Assembly (NCBI RefSeq): GCF_947489755.1
Contig: NZ_CANLFB010000035.1
Location: forward strand, 1-41,242
Length of the DNA: 41,242 nucleotides
From: an uncultured Psychromonas sp.
GTDB taxonomy: Bacteria; Pseudomonadota; Gammaproteobacteria; Enterobacterales; Psychromonadaceae
Reading direction: 5' to 3'
Shown: piece after piece, positions 9,386 through 20,300 of the stretch
Numbering within the stretch: the first letter of the stretch is position 1
Layout: the number at the start of each line of letters is the position of its first letter
The notes under the pieces: generated by a model
Told to the model about the DNA's origin: nothing
Seen by the model: only the letters and a program-made list of their open reading frames with translations
Databases searched by the model: none
Made by a program: the position numbers and the translations under genes

Positions 9386-9475
9386 AAAGAAAATTCCTGT
9401 TTCATTACTGACTTAATGCGTGATAAATAAATATGGGTAACAAGGTGCTTTTCACGTTACCAACTATAAAAAGAC

Positions 9476-9504
9476 ATTTTAAATCAAAGTGACTATTTAT
9501 TCAA
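9476..9504 (-). promoter_or_regulatory. Promoter of argCBFGH(A)
   Basis: On the minus strand, TTGAAT (9504-9499) and TAAAAT (9481-9476) are separated by 17 bp. The -35 lies inside the first ARG box, the usual geometry for ArgR repression. Confidence 0.65.
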
Positions 9505-9524
9505 TAAATGTGAATAAATATACC
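9490..9524. promoter_or_regulatory. Double ARG box (ArgR operator)
   Basis: Two ARG-box cores, TGACTATTTATTCA (9490-9503) and TGAATAAATATACC (9511-9524), have centres 21 bp apart. This is the standard pair of 18-bp boxes with a 3-bp gap bound by one ArgR hexamer. It lies on the argC promoter. Confidence 0.8.
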
Positions 9525-10082
9525 AAAAATGATAAATTGCTTATAAACTCAACAGAAACATGCGTGTTAATTTAATTAAAAATCGAAAAAAACACTGTAA
9601 ACAACTGAATTTAAATATATTTATATTAAAAGGTTTATTTTATGCAATTTATAACTATGCCGAAAACCATAGAAAATAAATACGGTCAGGTAATTCAAGG
9701 AAATATAATTGCATAAAATTTTACAATCACAGTAAATAAAATAACCAAATTGAGTTTTAACTTACATAAAGATTTAAATTAAAGACTGCATTAACAATTG
9801 ATTAAGTATTTTAATCAATACAGAAAATAATGTTAATTAAATGTAAAAAAGAGCATAAAATGCAAACAAACTGATATGTTAGATATTGAAACATCACTGT
9901 TATATGCATTGTGTATATTAAAAATCACCACTGACGCCAATTGAATTAAATTCGTGACTTTATAAGGTGTAAATAGTAGATTTAAAAATAGATAGAAATG
10001 GTCATACCATTTCACCTACGGATCTATTAACCCTTTTGTTGTTCAATTAATACAAGGTAACAGTTTAATTTTAAGGAATAGT
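9525..10082. other. Long AT-rich argC-argE spacer with inverted repeat and small reading frame
   Basis: The divergent argC and argE genes are separated by 697 bp, and beyond the ARG box the sequence is very AT-rich. A perfect 13-bp inverted repeat (9637-9649 and 9707-9719) brackets a 24-codon reading frame (9642-9716, ATG to TAA, encoding MQFITMPKTIENKYGQVIQG then NIIA). AAAGG lies about 8 nt before its ATG. A second AT-rich palindrome is at 9797-9819. An 11-bp palindrome GAATTAAATTC at 9943-9953 vaguely resembles an ARG half-box pair near argE. None of this is a confident gene. Confidence 0.35.
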
Positions 10083-11228
10083 ATGTCATTGCCTGCATTC
10101 ATCGACCTGTACAAAGACCTCATTAAATTACCCTCTATCAGCTCAAGTGATAGCGCATGGGATCAAAGTAACGTAGCCGTTATCAATCAATTAGCGGAAT
10201 GGCTTTCGGACCTAGGGTTTACGACAGACATTACAGAAGTAGCCGCTGCACCAGGTAAATTTAACTTAGTAGCAACATTAGGCGAAGGTAATGGAGGTTT
10301 ACTGTTAGCAGGTCATACTGATACCGTTCCTTACGATGAAGGGAAATGGCAAACGGATCCTTTCACAGTCGTAGAAAAAGATAATCGTTTATACGGCTTA
10401 GGTACCATTGATATGAAAGGCTTTTTTGCTTTTGTTATTGAAGTACTGAAAACAATGGATCGTGAAAAATTCACTAAGCCTTTACGTATCCTTGCGACTG
10501 CAGATGAAGAAACAACCATGTCAGGTGCACAGCAAATATCAGAGCAAAAACATTTTCGTCCTGATTATGCGGTGATTGGCGAACCAACGGGTATGGTCCC
10601 TGTTACCATGCATAAAGGCCACATGTCTGAAGGCATTCGTATCACAGGTAGAAGTGGGCACAGCTCAGATCCTGACAAAGGATTAAATGCCATTGACGTT
10701 ATGCACCTTGTGTTAAGTGAATTAAAACAAGTACAACAAACGTTTAAAGACAAATACCATAACCCACATTTTGAAGTGCCGTATCCAACACTTAATTTTG
10801 GTGCAATCACGGGTGGCGATAGTCCAAACCGTATTTGTGGCTGTTGTGAATTACACATTGATATGCGCCCTATTCCAGGCGTTACAACGAACGAGTTATT
10901 CATTACTGTTAAACAAGCATTATCAGAAATAGAAAAACGTTACCCAGACAGCTTAGAGATCTTCCATTTGCATGAGCCTATTCCTTCTTATGAATGCCCG
11001 TTGCACTCAGATCTAATAAACAATGCTGAAATTTACACGGGTAACAAAGCAACCAGCGCAAACTACTGTACAGAAGCGCCATTCATTCAAGCACTAGGTT
11101 GCGACACTATTGTGCTAGGCCCTGGCCACATAGCGCAAGCACACCAACCAAATGAATATTTAGACCTTTCATTTGTGAAACCAACACAAGAAGTGATCAC
11201 AAAGCTGATTCAACACTATTGTGTATAA
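10083..11228 (+). CDS. argE: Acetylornithine deacetylase
   Basis: The 381-aa M20-family metallohydrolase removes acetate from N-acetylornithine to give ornithine. The metal site is visible: His78 and Asp80 in AGHTDTVP, Asp110 in GTIDMKGFF, and the Glu142-Glu143 pair in ADEETTMSG supplying the general base and a ligand. A C-terminal [15 protein letters not shown] segment carries the last ligand histidine. AAGGA at 10073-10077 sets the ATG. The gene is divergent from argCBFGH(A), as in Moritella and vibrios. Use of ArgE rather than an ArgJ transacetylase means acetyl groups are not recycled, so a dedicated acetylglutamate synthase is required, consistent with the ArgH fusion. Confidence 0.96.
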   Translation: MSLPAFIDLYKDLIKLPSISSSDSAWDQSNVAVINQLAEWLSDLGFTTDITEVAAAPGKFNLVATLGEGNGGLLLAGHTDTVPYDEGKWQTDPFTVVEKDNRLYGLGTIDMKGFFAFVIEVLKTMDREKFTKPLRILATADEETTMSGAQQISEQKHFRPDYAVIGEPTGMVPVTMHKGHMSEGIRITGRSGHSSDPDKGLNAIDVMHLVLSELKQVQQTFKDKYHNPHFEVPYPTLNFGAITGGDSPNRICGCCELHIDMRPIPGVTTNELFITVKQALSEIEKRYPDSLEIFHLHEPIPSYECPLHSDLINNAEIYTGNKATSANYCTEAPFIQALGCDTIVLGPGHIAQAHQPNEYLDLSFVKPTQEVITKLIQHYCV

Positions 11229-11239
11229 AAGTATTAAAA

Positions 11240-11276
11240 TTGATGCATTATGTTGTTTAATAACATAACGCATCAA
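11240..11276. terminator. Stem-loop after argE
   Basis: A 15-bp stem (11240-11254 and 11262-11276) with one mismatch and a 7-nt loop lies just after the argE stop. It lacks a T-run, so it may protect the mRNA end or terminate weakly. Confidence 0.5.
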
Positions 11277-11314
11277 CCCCTGTAAATAAAAGACTAAAGG
11301 CAAGAGCGCCTAGA

Positions 11315-11342
11315 TTGACTAGCCTCTTCGATATGGTATTTT
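11315..11342 (+). promoter_or_regulatory. Candidate ppc promoter
   Basis: TTGACT (11315-11320), a 16-bp spacer and TATTTT (11337-11342) place a start site near 11350, just upstream of the HexR-like palindrome. Confidence 0.4.
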
Positions 11343-11362
11343 ATTTAGTTCTACGACAAAAA

Positions 11363-11377
11363 TGTAATTTTATTACA
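11363..11377. promoter_or_regulatory. HexR-type operator upstream of ppc
   Basis: TGTAATTTTATTACA is a perfect 6-3-6 palindrome that fits the published HexR consensus (TGTARTWWWAYTACA) at every position. It lies in the predicted 5' untranslated region, 16 bp before the ppc ATG, a position expected to repress. HexR controls central carbon genes in marine gammaproteobacteria. The regulator gene is not in this window. Confidence 0.6.
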
Positions 11378-11393
11378 AGAATGAGGAAGTACG

Positions 11394-14036
11394 ATGACAG
11401 AAAAATATGCAAACTTACGCGGTAATGTTGGTTTATTAGGACAACTACTTGGTAAGAGTATCAGTGACCACCTTGGTGAATCCTTCCTTGAAAAAATAGA
11501 AACCATTCGTCAACTTTCTAAATCATCCCGCTCGGGTAACACTAAAGACGGTGAAAGCTTAATTGAAGTATTAGCTAATTTAAGTGATCACGAATTATTA
11601 CCAGTGGCACGTGCATTTACACACTTTTTAAATCTCGCTAACATCGCAGAACAATTTCATGGCATTTCTCGTCATTGCGATAGTGGTGTTTGCACACCAG
11701 AACCACTTCAGCAATTAATCACTAAATTAAAAAATAGTGAAATCTCAGAAGAAGAGATGCAAAAAGCAGTTGCTGGATTAAAAATGGATATGGTATTAAC
11801 AGCACATCCAACTGAAATAACACGTCGAACGTTAATCCATAAGCACAGCGCTATCAACGAATGCCTAAGCTTTTTAGAATTAACTGATATTTCAGATAAA
11901 GAACGTGATCTGCTTTTAGTTCGTCTTGAGCAATTAATTACACAAGCTTGGCACACAAATGATATTCGTAAAAATCGACCAACACCCGTTGATGAAGCTA
12001 AATGGGGTTTCGCCGTTATTGAAAACAGCTTGTGGGAAGCAGTACCACAATATGTGCGCGAGCTTGATAAAACATTAGAAGACGGTTTAGGTATTTCATT
12101 ACCACTTGATGCTTCGCCAATCAAATTCACATCATGGATGGGTGGAGACCGTGACGGTAATCCATTCGTAACCGCTAAAGTAACTAAAGAAGTGCTTATT
12201 ACAAGTCGTTGGGTTGCTGTTAGTTTATATCTTGAGGATATTAAAGAACTAACTAAAGAACTATCGATGGATAATTGTGATCCTGTTCTACGCGCCATTG
12301 TCGGTGAAGAAGCAGATGAACCTTACCGTGTTATTTTACGCAAACTACGTACAGAATTAAAAGAAACATTAACTGCACTAAGTGCCACTTTACAAGGCCA
12401 TAACAGTACAGCTAAAGATATCATTATATCGACTAAACAGCTTCAAGAACCATTAGAGTTATGTTATAAATCACTGATCAACATGGGTATGAAGTCGATC
12501 GCAAATGGTCTGCTATTAGATATTATTCGCCGTGTAAACTGTTTCGGTGTAAACCTAGTTAAACTGGATATTCGTCAAGATGGCGAGCGTCATGGTGATA
12601 CGTTATCTGAGTTAACACGTTATTTAGGCATTGGCGATTACAACGCTTGGAATGAAGAAGACAAACAAGCTTTCTTATTACAAGAATTAAACAGCAAACG
12701 TCCACTTATTCCGGCAGCTTGGAAACCCTCAGCTGATGTGCAAGAAGTACTAGATACTTGTCGAGTGGTTGCAGCAACAGACCCTGAAGCATTAGGGATC
12801 TATATTATTTCAATGGCACGTCAAGCATCTGATGTATTAGCCGTTCAACTGTTATTAAAAGAAGTTGGTTGTCCGTTCCGAATTCCTGTTGCACCATTAT
12901 TTGAGACATTAGATGATTTAAATAATGCAGCAGATGTTATGCAGCGTTTATATGCTGTTGATTGGTACCGTGGTTATATTAACGGTGAACAGCATGTCAT
13001 GATTGGTTATTCTGACTCAGCTAAAGATGCCGGAGTAATGGCAGCTAACTGGGCACAATACACCTCACAAGAAGCACTCATCAAAATCAGTGAACAAAAT
13101 GATATTCAGTTAGTCTTGTTCCACGGACGTGGCGGCACAATCGGTCGTGGCGGCGCACCAGCACAACAAGCATTATTATCACAACCTCCAGGTTCATTAA
13201 AAGGCGGTTTACGTGTAACAGAGCAAGGCGAAATGATCCGCTTTAAATTCGGTTTACCAAAAGTAGCGATAAATAGTTTAAATATCTATACCGCTGCAAT
13301 ATTGGAAGCAAACTTACTGCCGCCACCAGCACCAAAACAAGAATGGCGCGATGTAATGCAACAATTTGCAGAGCAATCTTGTGAAGAATACCGCTTCTTT
13401 GTTCGAGATGAACCTGATTTTGTACCTTACTTCCGCAGTGTTACACCAGAGTTAGAGTTAGGTAAATTAGCATTAGGTAGTCGCCCTGCAAAACGTAAAC
13501 CAAATGGCGGCGTAGAAAGTTTGCGTGCTATCCCATGGATTTTTGCATGGAGCCAAAACCGTCTCATGTTACCAGCATGGTTAGGCGCAGGAACATCACT
13601 TAAAACATTACTCGATGAAGGTAAAAAAGACCTATTACAAGAAATGTATGTTAACTGGCCTTTCTTCCACACTCGTTTAGAAATGTTTGAAATGGTCTTC
13701 ATGAAAGCAGATGAAGAGTTGACCAAGTTTTATGAAGAGCGTTTAGTACCAAAAGAGCTATGGCCATTAGGTGAACGTCTACGTGCCAACCTTAAATTAA
13801 CACGTGAAACGGTATTAGAAACGATTCCGGATCATCAATTGATGCAAGAGCAACCTTGGATAAAAGAGTCAATCAAGCTACGTAATCCATATGTTGATCC
13901 ATTAAACATGCTACAAGCTGAGTTATTATCTCGTTCACGTTCATGCGAACAGAATGAAACAATCAACCCAGATATTGACCAAGCATTAATGGTTACGATT
14001 GCTGGTATTGCAGCAGGTTTACGCAATACAGGTTAA
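11394..14036 (+). CDS. ppc: Phosphoenolpyruvate carboxylase
   Basis: The 880-aa enzyme carboxylates PEP with bicarbonate to oxaloacetate, feeding the TCA cycle and aspartate-family and arginine precursors. The first signature, [12 protein letters not shown], holds catalytic His138. GGDRDGNP follows at about 254-261, the glycine-rich mobile loop [12 protein letters not shown] begins near residue 575, and the C-terminus ends RNTG, the conserved allosteric tail. Length is normal for bacterial PEPC. GAGGA lies about 8 nt before the ATG. The gene is monocistronic, followed by a hairpin, and is preceded by a HexR-like site. Confidence 0.98.
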   Translation: MTEKYANLRGNVGLLGQLLGKSISDHLGESFLEKIETIRQLSKSSRSGNTKDGESLIEVLANLSDHELLPVARAFTHFLNLANIAEQFHGISRHCDSGVCTPEPLQQLITKLKNSEISEEEMQKAVAGLKMDMVLTAHPTEITRRTLIHKHSAINECLSFLELTDISDKERDLLLVRLEQLITQAWHTNDIRKNRPTPVDEAKWGFAVIENSLWEAVPQYVRELDKTLEDGLGISLPLDASPIKFTSWMGGDRDGNPFVTAKVTKEVLITSRWVAVSLYLEDIKELTKELSMDNCDPVLRAIVGEEADEPYRVILRKLRTELKETLTALSATLQGHNSTAKDIIISTKQLQEPLELCYKSLINMGMKSIANGLLLDIIRRVNCFGVNLVKLDIRQDGERHGDTLSELTRYLGIGDYNAWNEEDKQAFLLQELNSKRPLIPAAWKPSADVQEVLDTCRVVAATDPEALGIYIISMARQASDVLAVQLLLKEVGCPFRIPVAPLFETLDDLNNAADVMQRLYAVDWYRGYINGEQHVMIGYSDSAKDAGVMAANWAQYTSQEALIKISEQNDIQLVLFHGRGGTIGRGGAPAQQALLSQPPGSLKGGLRVTEQGEMIRFKFGLPKVAINSLNIYTAAILEANLLPPPAPKQEWRDVMQQFAEQSCEEYRFFVRDEPDFVPYFRSVTPELELGKLALGSRPAKRKPNGGVESLRAIPWIFAWSQNRLMLPAWLGAGTSLKTLLDEGKKDLLQEMYVNWPFFHTRLEMFEMVFMKADEELTKFYEERLVPKELWPLGERLRANLKLTRETVLETIPDHQLMQEQPWIKESIKLRNPYVDPLNMLQAELLSRSRSCEQNETINPDIDQALMVTIAGIAAGLRNTG

Positions 14037-14490
14037 TGATGACTTTTAATTAATTACAAGTAATACCTACTCCCCTTTTATCATTGTACTTATGTCATGA
14101 TTAAAGGGGGAGTTGATCACTTCCTAGATTACAAATTTTGTTATCACATCAACTTAAATCACCCAATACTAGCTTCAGGCATAATATATAGAGTTAACGC
14201 TTACCAATAATGACAGTCTCTCTTTAATTACAACACAGTTAACATCTATCAATAATCGCTATACTCTTTAATTACGATGCTAACATCACTAAATAAATTG
14301 CATTATCTCTATAAGAGATAAGAGTTTAAAACTCCTTATTTATCACACATTTTTTTGTATATTTATATGTTAATATTGTTATCAATAAGAATCATTACCG
14401 TTACGATATGTGTTTGCTTTTTTGTAAGGTAAGCTCTTAAATATAAACAATAAATTTATTTTATTCATCCACATTAGGAAGACTTAAATT
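14037..14490. other. Spacer after ppc with hairpin and Fur-like site
   Basis: No gene is visible. An imperfect stem (about 14068-14083 with 14097-14112, pairing TCCCC with GGGGA) follows ppc and probably ends its transcript, though it lacks a T-run. At 14381-14399 the sequence ATCAATAAGAATCATTACC matches 13 of 19 positions of the Fur consensus, mostly in its right half, about 90 bp before the lipoprotein gene. Confidence 0.35.
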
Positions 14491-15498
14491 ATGAAATATT
14501 ATGTAGCACCAACATTAATATGCTTAACTTTATTTTTACAAGGCTGTAATAGCAGCGATGAAAGTAACGCAGCAACAACAAAACCAAGTGATTATAAAGG
14601 TTCTGGCTCGCTTACCTATGGTATTGCACAAACTACAGTCACTAATTTATTTTCAAAAGGTGGACGAGTAGCGGCAATCGGCTCAATTAAGAGCATTGAC
14701 GGTGCAACAACATGGACAGTACCAGCCGTTGTAAACTACACAAATGATGCAATACCATTCGCACCAGATTTATTTAATGATTATGGTAATCAATACAGTA
14801 GTGCAAAAGCAGCTGTCGCAGCGTTAGACAGCAAAGATATTATAGAAGTTGATGCAGATGGAGAAGTGATCACAGCTTACATTTTTGCAGACAACTACTT
14901 TGAAATGTACATAAATGGCGTTGCAGTTGGTAAAGACCCTGTACCATTTACTCAATTTAACTCAAACATTGTTCAATTTAGAGTAAATAAACCTTTTGAT
15001 ATTGCAGTGTTAGCAGTCGATTGGGAAGAAAACTTAGGAACAGGTACTGAAGATAACCAAGGTTCTAAAGCGCATCCAGGTGATGGTGGTTTTGTTGCAG
15101 TATTTAAAGATAATAACAATAAAGTTGTCGCGATTACTGATGATAACTGGAAAGCACAAAATTATTATACTGCACCCGTTTCAGATCTAAGTTGCTTATC
15201 AGAATCTGGCACATCTCGTTTATCGACTAACTGTACTATAAAAGGTACTGATGATGCATCTATACTTTATGGAGTACATTGGACTATGCCAACAGGTTGG
15301 GAAAAAAAAGGGTATGACGACAGCCAATGGCCATCAGCGACTATATTTAGCAATGATACTGTCGGCGTAGACAATAAAAAATCATATACAAATTTCACTG
15401 AAGTCTTTGATGACAGTGCTAATGATGCTCAATTTATTTGGTCTCCAAACTTAAGCTTAGATAATAAAATATTATTAAGAACAACTGTTAGTCAATAG
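14491..15498 (+). CDS. Secreted lipoprotein of unknown function
   Basis: The 335-aa product has a lipoprotein signal peptide with lipobox LQGC (Cys19). Asn20 and Ser21 follow the lipid-anchored cysteine, so outer-membrane sorting is likely. A short Ser/Asp/Thr-rich linker follows. The body is beta-rich and acidic, with aromatic and glycine-rich strands such as DNYFEMYINGVAVG (about 131-144) and HPGDGGFVAVF. This resembles carbohydrate-binding or jelly-roll modules, but I do not recognise a named family. Three cysteines beyond the lipobox cysteine (two in the SCLSES to NCTI stretch) could form a disulfide. AGGAAG at 14476-14481 supports the ATG. A weak Fur-like site lies upstream and a strong terminator downstream, so it is a single-gene unit. 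Confidence 0.7.
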   Translation: MKYYVAPTLICLTLFLQGCNSSDESNAATTKPSDYKGSGSLTYGIAQTTVTNLFSKGGRVAAIGSIKSIDGATTWTVPAVVNYTNDAIPFAPDLFNDYGNQYSSAKAAVAALDSKDIIEVDADGEVITAYIFADNYFEMYINGVAVGKDPVPFTQFNSNIVQFRVNKPFDIAVLAVDWEENLGTGTEDNQGSKAHPGDGGFVAVFKDNNNKVVAITDDNWKAQNYYTAPVSDLSCLSESGTSRLSTNCTIKGTDDASILYGVHWTMPTGWEKKGYDDSQWPSATIFSNDTVGVDNKKSYTNFTEVFDDSANDAQFIWSPNLSLDNKILLRTTVSQ

Positions 15499-15572
15499 TT
15501 TACTTTATTAAGCCAACCTTAATAAAAAATGGGCAAGCGACACCTTAGCTAGCTCATTTATAGACTAACTAC

Positions 15573-15621
15573 AACGGAGAGTGTAACGGTTAACAATAAC
15601 CTTAATGCTCTCCGTTTTTAT
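15573..15621 (+). terminator. Rho-independent terminator of the lipoprotein gene
   Basis: Outer arms AACGGAGAGT (15573-15582) and GCTCTCCGTT (15607-15616) pair over 9 bp plus a G-U. An inner GGTTA/TAACC helix (15588-15592 and 15597-15601) sits inside, and a T-run follows. Confidence 0.85.
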
Positions 15622-15818
15622 TTATGTCACATATCAATTAAAGCTTCAGTCTTAATAGCTAATAATCCTTAATAATTTCTTTTCTTATATCTTACGCAGC
15701 ATTAAATCGGTACTTCTATGCCACCACAACAATATTGTCCCATGACATCGATTTTTATAGTGGTTTAGACAATAGTGGGTATGTTAATATCGTATTTTGA
15801 TTAGTATTCGGTAATAAG
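15622..15818. other. AT-rich spacer before tusA
   Basis: Together with the terminator region (15499-15621) this is a 320-bp gene-free stretch. I see no further gene, only AT-rich sequence that should hold the tusA promoter. Confidence 0.3.
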
Positions 15819-16061
15819 ATGACAGATAACACAGCGATACAACAACTAGATGCATTGGGTTTACGTTGCCCTGAACCAGTGATGGTGATCAGGAAAACAG
15901 TCCGTAAATTAGAAACGGGTGATTTATTAGAAATTATTGCAGACGACCCAGCAACAACACGTGATATCCCAAGTTTCTGCCGTTTTATGGAGCATCAATT
16001 AATAGAAGCACAAATTGAGACTACTCCTTACCGTTATTTGATCAAAAAAGGTTTAAAATAA
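15819..16061 (+). CDS. tusA: Sulfur carrier protein TusA
   Basis: The 80-aa SirA/TusA-fold protein has the diagnostic [13 protein letters not shown] motif. Cys17 in CPxP is the persulfide-carrying residue that takes sulfur from IscS and hands it to TusBCD for 2-thiouridine formation in tRNA wobble positions. Length matches E. coli TusA (81 aa). The start ATG follows a modest AATAAG site. The gene stands alone between the lipoprotein terminator and a small membrane-protein gene. Confidence 0.93.
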   Translation: MTDNTAIQQLDALGLRCPEPVMVIRKTVRKLETGDLLEIIADDPATTRDIPSFCRFMEHQLIEAQIETTPYRYLIKKGLK

Positions 16062-16221
16062 TAGAATAAAAAACACCCTCTTATTCCTCCCCGATTTTTA
16101 TAGCTTGTTTTTGATATCCAATCAGTTCATTCAATAGTATAAAAATGTAATGGATATTAAATATTCCGATAAATATCAATGATCTAAAAACAAATCTATA
16201 ATCTGACAATAAGGAAAGCCA

Positions 16222-16566
16222 ATGAATAACATTTTACAAAAAAACTTTTTTGGGAAGTTATATTATGGCGATTTTGGGTTAGCTAAAACAGTCTGGTTAT
16301 ACGGAATTCTAACTAATCTCATTTATCTAGTAACGATCAATTTATTTAATGTATTTAATACTCATCAATCACCTGCAGAGTTATTAATTTTCACATTATT
16401 AGCGTTAGCATATAACTTAATTCAAATGTCAGGGGCATGGCAAGCAGCCGAAAAATATGATGGCTCACACCTTTGGATTGCACTGACTAAATGTTTTCTT
16501 ATTATTGAATATTTTGTTTGGGCAATTGGTGTATTTATATTAATTGGAATGTTACTTCGTCTTTAG
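16222..16566 (+). CDS. Small inner-membrane protein of unknown function
   Basis: The 114-aa product has three predicted membrane helices: about 22-44, 52-72 and 86-112. There are no catalytic motifs and no signal peptide cleavage site. A short polar loop with a glycine-rich GAWQAAEKYDG segment joins helices two and three. AAGGAAAG about 7 nt before the ATG is a strong Shine-Dalgarno, which supports expression. I do not recognise the family, and the neighbours give no hint of function. Confidence 0.7.
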   Translation: MNNILQKNFFGKLYYGDFGLAKTVWLYGILTNLIYLVTINLFNVFNTHQSPAELLIFTLLALAYNLIQMSGAWQAAEKYDGSHLWIALTKCFLIIEYFVWAIGVFILIGMLLRL

Positions 16567-16762
16567 GCAATAAACTAGCTCAATAATAAATTTGTACTGA
16601 TGATCAGTGTAGGTAAAACTGATTGATCATGATCTTCGATAATTTCACTAATTCCTTGCAATAAATCTTAATTAATAATTTAAAATTATAAATAACTCCA
16701 GAATATTATCTCCATATCGAAATAGAGTAAAAAATAGTCAATAAAACATTTTGGAGTCAGTT

Positions 16763-17303
16763 ATGAAAATAAATCACGTAGAATTAGCAGAACTTATGGT
16801 CGGCGATATGGATAAAGCGGTTGAGTTTTACACTAAAGCACTAGGTCTTAGAGTAGTAATGAGTAACACTAAAGTACAAGAAGAGCGGGAGACTGCGATT
16901 GGCAGAATTTGTGTAGCGGTATTTGGTGAAGGCTTTAAAGGTTTTAAAGGTTTTAAAGGTTTTAAAGGTTTTAACATTGCGCACTTAGTAACAAACGATG
17001 GTATCGGATTGAATTATTTGAAATAAAAGAGCGCCAACAACGCCACCAAGTAGATTTTTCTACGCTTGGGGATCTTCCTCTTTTTGTCTACAAACAGATG
17101 ATTTCGAAGGTGCTATTGCACGTACTAAGCAGTATGGCGGTAAAGTACGTATGGATATTATGCATTACCACCCAGAAGACGATAGCAAACAAGCAAAAAT
17201 GGTATATTTAGAAGACCCATTTGGTAACTTTTTTGAGTTTTACTCGCACAGTTATGAAGAAACTTACGCAACTGTACGAGTAAGTAATTACTCTGTAAAA
17301 TGA
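16763..17303 (+). pseudogene. Broken VOC/glyoxalase-fold protein gene
   Basis: The first part reads MKINHVELAELMVGDMDKAV and continues as a normal vicinal-oxygen-chelate domain with its N-terminal His. GGAG at 16753-16756 supports the ATG at 16763. The frame stops at 17024-17026. Homologous protein continues in two other frames: IELFE from about 17008, then FYAW...CLQTDDFEGAIA and VYLEDPFGNFFEFYSHSYE from 17058 to the stop at 17301-17303. Two separate single-base losses, near 17004 and near 17050-17058, explain this. A 9-bp unit (Gly-Phe-Lys codons) is repeated five times at 16931-16975, inserting about 12 residues in a conserved strand. An assembly error could mimic the shifts. Confidence 0.85.
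16931..16975 (+). repeat. 9-bp tandem repeat, five units
   Basis: Units of GGTTTTAAA (first GGCTTTAAA, last GGTTTTAAC) are perfectly in register inside the broken VOC gene. Since the unit is a multiple of three, copy-number change alone would not switch the frame. Confidence 0.95.
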
Positions 17304-17352
17304 ATTAAAGGCTATCTAACGATACCTTTTTGTCTTTTAAGAGAAGTACTTA

Positions 17353-20300
17353 TTAACTGATATTAGGACCTAACCAACGTTCAGCAGTCTGCATATCCCA
17401 ACCTTTACGTTTTGCGTAATCTTCAACTTGATCCTGCTGAATTGTTGCAACTGCAAAATAACGACTGTCAGGATGAGAGAAAATCCAACCTGATACAGCG
17501 GCGCCAGGATACATTGCATAACTTGATGTTAATTCCATACCAATCTCTTGCTCAACATTCATTAGCGCCCAAATAGCGGCTTTTTCAGTATGTTCTGGAC
17601 AAGCAGGATAACCAGGAGCAGGACGAATACCTTGGTATTTTTCACGAATTAAGTCATCGCTTCCTAACGTTTCATCGGCAGCAAAGCCCCAATAGTCTTT
17701 ACGTGTTTGTTGGTGTAAATATTCAGCAAAGGCTTCCGCTAAACGGTCACAAACAGCTTGTACTAAAATTGCATTATAATCATCATTATTTGCTTTATAA
17801 CGGTCAGCTACTTCACGCTCACCAATACCACCAGTAACCGCAAAAGCACCAATATAATCAGCAACGCCAGATGATTTAGGCGCAATATAATCCGCTAAAC
17901 AATGATTAACAAAAGGTGCTTTTTTCTCTGTTTGTTGGCGTAACTGGTTACTTATTTGTAATATTTCGGTGCGTGTTTCATCAGTATAGATTTCAATGTC
18001 ATCACCCACACTGTTTGCAGGAAATAAACCAACAATACCAGCCGCACTAATTTCACCTTCCGCTTCGACTGTATCGAGCATCGCTAATGCATCAGCGAAT
18101 AAACGTGTTGCTTCTTCACCTACTACTTCATCTTTAAGAATACGTGGATATTTACCCGCTAATCCCCACGTCATGAAAAATGGCGTCCAATCGATATATT
18201 CCTTTAGCACGCTAATTGGCATTGTTTTAAACACTTGCACACCAAGCTTGTTAGGCACTTTAGGTTGGTAATTCGCCCAATCTAATTTAGCGGCATTAGC
18301 ACGTGCTTGAGGTAAGCCAATTGGTGCACTTCGAGGACGCTTATTTGCATGTTGTTCGCGTACACGTTCGTAATCTAGATTCAGTTTTTCAACAAATTCT
18401 GGTTTATGCTTAGGGTTTAATAATTTCTGACAAACGCCAACAGCACGCGAAGCATTAGAAACATACACGACAGGCTGATCGTAATTTTGCTCTATTTTTA
18501 CTGCTGTATGCGCTTTAGACGTTGTTGCACCACCGATTAATAATGGGATGGTCAAACCTTGGCGTTGCATCTCTTTCGCGACATAAACCATCTCATCAAG
18601 AGAAGGCGTGATTAAACCCGATAAACCGATTAAATCAGCATTATGTTCTAGTGCTGTTTTAATAATTTTTTCGGTTGGTACCATTACACCAAGATCGATA
18701 ATTTCATAGTTGTTACATTGTAAAATAACGCCAACAATGTTTTTACCAATATCGTGTACATCACCTTTAACGGTTGCCATTACCACTTTACCGTTGGTTG
18801 CGCCTACCGCTTTAGTGGCTTCAATATACGGGTTTAAATAAGCAACGGCTTGCTTCATTACACGTGCAGATTTAACTACCTGTGGTAAAAACATTTTACC
18901 TTCACCGAACAAATCACCTACGATATTCATGCCATCCATTAACGGCCCTTCAATCACTTCTATCGGCATATTCGCATCTTGGCGAGCAAGCTCAGTATCT
19001 TCTTCAATAAACTCAGTAATACCTTTAACTAAGGCGTGAGCAATACGTTCGTTAACGGGTAAACCACGCCATTCTAAAACTTTAGTTTCATCGACTTTTT
19101 CACCGCCATCTCCGCGATACTTTTCAGCTATTTCTAATAAAGCATCGGTTCCGTTGGCATGTTTATTTAGAACAACATCTTCTACTGCGTCTTTTAATTC
19201 TTTTGGGATATCATCATAAATTGCCAATTGCGCCGCATTTACAATCCCCATATCCATACCGTTTTTAATACAGTAATAAAGGAATACAGCATGTATCGCT
19301 TCACGTACTGGATTGTTACCACGGAATGAGAATGATACGTTTGAAACTCCGCCTGAAATCATCGCATGTGGCAGGTTCTCTTTAATATCTTTAACCGCTT
19401 CAATGAAATCAACCGCATAATTATTATGCTCTTCAATGCCCGTTGCGATAGCAAAGATATTGGGATCAAAAATAATATCTTCAGGCGGAAAGCCAACTTG
19501 ATTTACTAATATGTCATATGAACGTTTACAAATTTCAAACTTACGTGCCCGTGTATCAGCCTGACCATCTTCATCAAAAGCCATCACAATCACAGCAAAG
19601 CCATAACGACGAATCAATTTTGCTTGATGGATAAAATTATCAACACCTTCTTTCATGCTGATAGAGTTAACAATCCCTTTACCTTGCACACATTTAAGTC
19701 CCTCTTCTAAAATTTCCCATTTAGAAGAATCGACCATGATTGGCACACGTGAAATATCAGGCTCAGAAGCACATAGGTTCAAGAAACGTTTCATGGCAAA
19801 TAATGAATCAAGCATCGCTTCATCCATATTGATATCGATGATATCAGCGCCCGCTTCTACTTGATGTAATGCAACCTCTAATGCTTCATCATATAATTCA
19901 TCTTTGATCAGGCGCTTAAAACGTGCAGAACCTGTTACGTTGGTACGTTCACCTACATTTTGGAATAATGAATTTGAACGAATAGTAAGCGCTTCTAAAC
20001 CACTTAGACGACAAGCAACTTCAATCTCAGGTAGTTCACGAGGTTTAATACCTGCAACTGCATCCGCCATCGCTTTAATATGCGCAGGTGTGGTACCACA
20101 ACAACCACCGACTAAATTTAAGAACCCGCTTTCAGCCCATTCTTTAATATGTGTCACCATTTCATCGGCTTCTAAATCATATTCACCGAAAGCATTAGGT
20201 AAACCAGCATTAGGATGTGCTGATACGTAGGTTTCAGATATACGAGACATTTCTTGTACGTATTGACGTAGTTCATTAGGCCCAAGGGCACAGTTCAAAC

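Noticed and set aside
9833-10015. 60-codon minus-strand frame in the argC-argE spacer
   Set aside because: Low-complexity AT-rich translation with no ribosome site; chance frame.
16931-16975. Repeat tract as a phase-variation switch
   Set aside because: The unit is 9 bp, so copy changes keep the frame; the separate frameshifts already break the gene.
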